Source: Paracoccus sigandri (GTDB taxonomy: Bacteria > Pseudomonadota > Alphaproteobacteria > Rhodobacterales > Rhodobacteraceae). Taken from it: a stretch of 53,130 bases of DNA. The notes under the pieces were generated by a model that did not search any database, was not told where the DNA came from, and was given only the letters and a program-made list of their open reading frames with translations. The stretch lies in the NCBI RefSeq assembly GCF_003709565.1, contig NZ_QNRC01000029.1, positions 1 through 53,130 on the forward strand, given 5' to 3'. Shown in pieces: positions 51,931 to 53,130 of this stretch (its first letter is position 1; each line of letters starts with the position of its first letter). The position numbers and the translations under genes are program-made.

Positions 51931-52192
51931 GCCGGTCCTGTCATGCTGGCCCGTCCCCATGGCCGGGGAGGGGACAAGGCCCTTTCGCGCCAGGCATTTC
52001 CCGACGCCCCGTTGTGACCCGACGTTCTGGATGCGGCGACGCGCGGCGCGCGTCAAGCGCCCTTGCGCTTCCGTCGCGGCGCTGTGATCATCCGCGAGCA
52101 AGGGGGGCCTGTTTTCCGATCCGCGCGGCGCGGGAACCGGCGGCCCCCGGCGGGGTTCCTCCTCAGCGAGGGCGTGGTGAAGGGGTGCGGCG

Positions 52193-53038
52193 ATGAAATG
52201 GCGGGGCCGGCGCGGCAGCAGCAATATCGAGGATCGGCGCGGCATGGGCGCCGCCGGGGCAGGGGGCGTCGGCGTGGTCGGCATGCTGATGGTGCTGGCG
52301 GTCGGCTATTTCTTCGGGGTCGACATCACCCCGATCATGCGCGAACTGGACCAGGGCCAGCCCGGCCAAGGCGCGCCGCTGACCCAGGCGGACCAGGAAT
52401 ACGGCGAATTCGTCTCGGTCGTGCTGGCCGATACCGAGGAGGTCTGGGCGCCGGTGCTGCGCGACCAGGCGGGGATCGACTATGCGGATCCGACGCTGGT
52501 GCTGTTCCGCGGCGCGGTTCAGTCGGCCTGCGGCGGGGCGTCCTCGGCGATGGGGCCGTTCTACTGCCCCGGCGACCGCCGCGTCTATCTGGACACGGAT
52601 TTCTTCGACATGATGGCGGAGCGCATGGGCGCGGGCGGCGATTTCGCGGCCGCCTATGTGATCGCGCATGAGGTCGGCCACCATGTCCAGAACCTGACCG
52701 GGACGCTGGGACGGGTGAACAGCCTGCGCGGCCGCATCAGCGAACGCGATTCGAACGCGCTGTCGGTGCTGACCGAGCTTCAGGCCGATTGCTATGCCGG
52801 GATCTGGGCGCGTCATGCGCAGGACCGTTTCGGAACCCTGGAAGCAGGCGACCTGGAAGAGGCGATGCGCGCCGCCGCCGCCGTCGGCGACGATGCGCTG
52901 CAGGCCAGCGCCGGGCGGACGCCGATGCCCGACAGCTTCACCCATGGCAGCGCGGCGCAGCGGCAGGAATGGCTGATGCGCGGCTTCCGCTCGGGGCGGA
53001 TGGAGCAATGCGACACTTTCGCCGCGGCCGGGCTCTAG
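52193..53038 (+). CDS. ypfJ: YpfJ-type neutral zinc metallopeptidase
   Basis: The 281-residue protein has the family start MKWRGRRGSSNIEDRRG, one membrane helix (about residues 22-42) and the zinc site HEVGHH (H159, E160, H163) with the third ligand E195 in TELQADC. This is the YpfJ/KPN_02809 family of predicted M48-like neutral zinc metalloproteases, anchored at the inner membrane with the catalytic part outside. Substrates are unknown. It is divergent from dsbB, with a 262-bp space between, and is followed by another gene 31 bp downstream. Confidence 0.92.
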   Translation: MKWRGRRGSSNIEDRRGMGAAGAGGVGVVGMLMVLAVGYFFGVDITPIMRELDQGQPGQGAPLTQADQEYGEFVSVVLADTEEVWAPVLRDQAGIDYADPTLVLFRGAVQSACGGASSAMGPFYCPGDRRVYLDTDFFDMMAERMGAGGDFAAAYVIAHEVGHHVQNLTGTLGRVNSLRGRISERDSNALSVLTELQADCYAGIWARHAQDRFGTLEAGDLEEAMRAAAAVGDDALQASAGRTPMPDSFTHGSAAQRQEWLMRGFRSGRMEQCDTFAAAGL

Positions 53039-53069
53039 CCCCGCCCGGCAGAACGGACAGGAGGATGCG

Positions 53070-53130
53070 ATGACGATGATCGGACTGATCGCGGCCGGGG
53101 CGATGATGGGACTGGCGCTGCTGGCGGCCG
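53070..53130 (+). CDS. Start of a further gene, cut by the window end
   Basis: Only the first 20 codons are seen (MTMIGLIAAGAMMGLALLAA), a hydrophobic stretch like a signal peptide or membrane helix. GGAGG at 53060-53064 precedes the ATG at 53070. It lies 31 bp after the metallopeptidase gene on the same strand. The product cannot be named. Confidence 0.6.
   Translation, partial: MTMIGLIAAGAMMGLALLAA

Overview
The window looks like chromosome of an alphaproteobacterium of the Rhodobacterales, most likely Paracoccus or a close relative. The reasons are the very GC-rich coding sequence, the ethylmalonyl-CoA pathway genes ccr and ecm, the infA/maf/ribonuclease G/yacG block, the tatA-tatB-tatC-DUF815 block, the long ffh-rpsP-rimM-trmD-rplS-rpmE operon and a trgB-cysK pair. 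The genus is an inference; no rRNA gene is present.

Left end (1-4010): an accessory segment, visibly less GC-rich than the rest, at the 3' end of a tRNA-Phe gene. It holds a GH51 arabinofuranosidase cut off after its catalytic residues, a LysR regulator, pieces of two different IS3-family elements and about 570 bp without a recognisable gene. From tRNA-Phe onward the content is ordinary core chromosome.

4011-16407: tRNA-Phe; infA, maf, ribonuclease G-like and yacG on the minus strand; an orphan FliM-like protein; a sodium:solute symporter/histidine kinase fusion with a small membrane protein and a single-domain response regulator; an XRE regulator resembling the short-chain acyl-CoA (ScfR/RamB) family; the Tat translocase with a coupled DUF815 ATPase; MarC and a retropepsin-like protease.

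16408-29960: a secreted small protein, an SGNH hydrolase, a P-type cation ATPase and a PHA synthase-phosphotransacylase pair that flank a good FNR box, a flavin monooxygenase-RidA-DUF1028-LysR cluster, and a RecD/Dda-like helicase.

29961-35074: crotonyl-CoA carboxylase/reductase and ethylmalonyl-CoA mutase, the signature enzymes of acetyl-CoA assimilation without isocitrate lyase, around a membrane acyltransferase. Together with PhaC and the phosphotransacylase they make C2/C4 acyl-CoA metabolism a theme of the window.

35075-53130: an SRP/ribosome operon (ffh, GNAT, chorismate mutase, rpsP, rimM, trmD, rplS, rpmE), azoreductase with a divergent LysR gene, tRNA-Ser(CGA), a DUF2059 protein, trgB-like Nudix, cysteine synthase, an MscS-type channel, an AI-2E family transporter, gyrA, dsbB, a YpfJ-type metalloprotease and the start of one more gene.

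No CRISPR array, rRNA, replication origin, prophage or complete insertion sequence was seen. The least explained units are the symporter-kinase/small membrane protein/FliM-like block, the FMO-RidA-DUF1028 cluster and the FNR-box-centred module.
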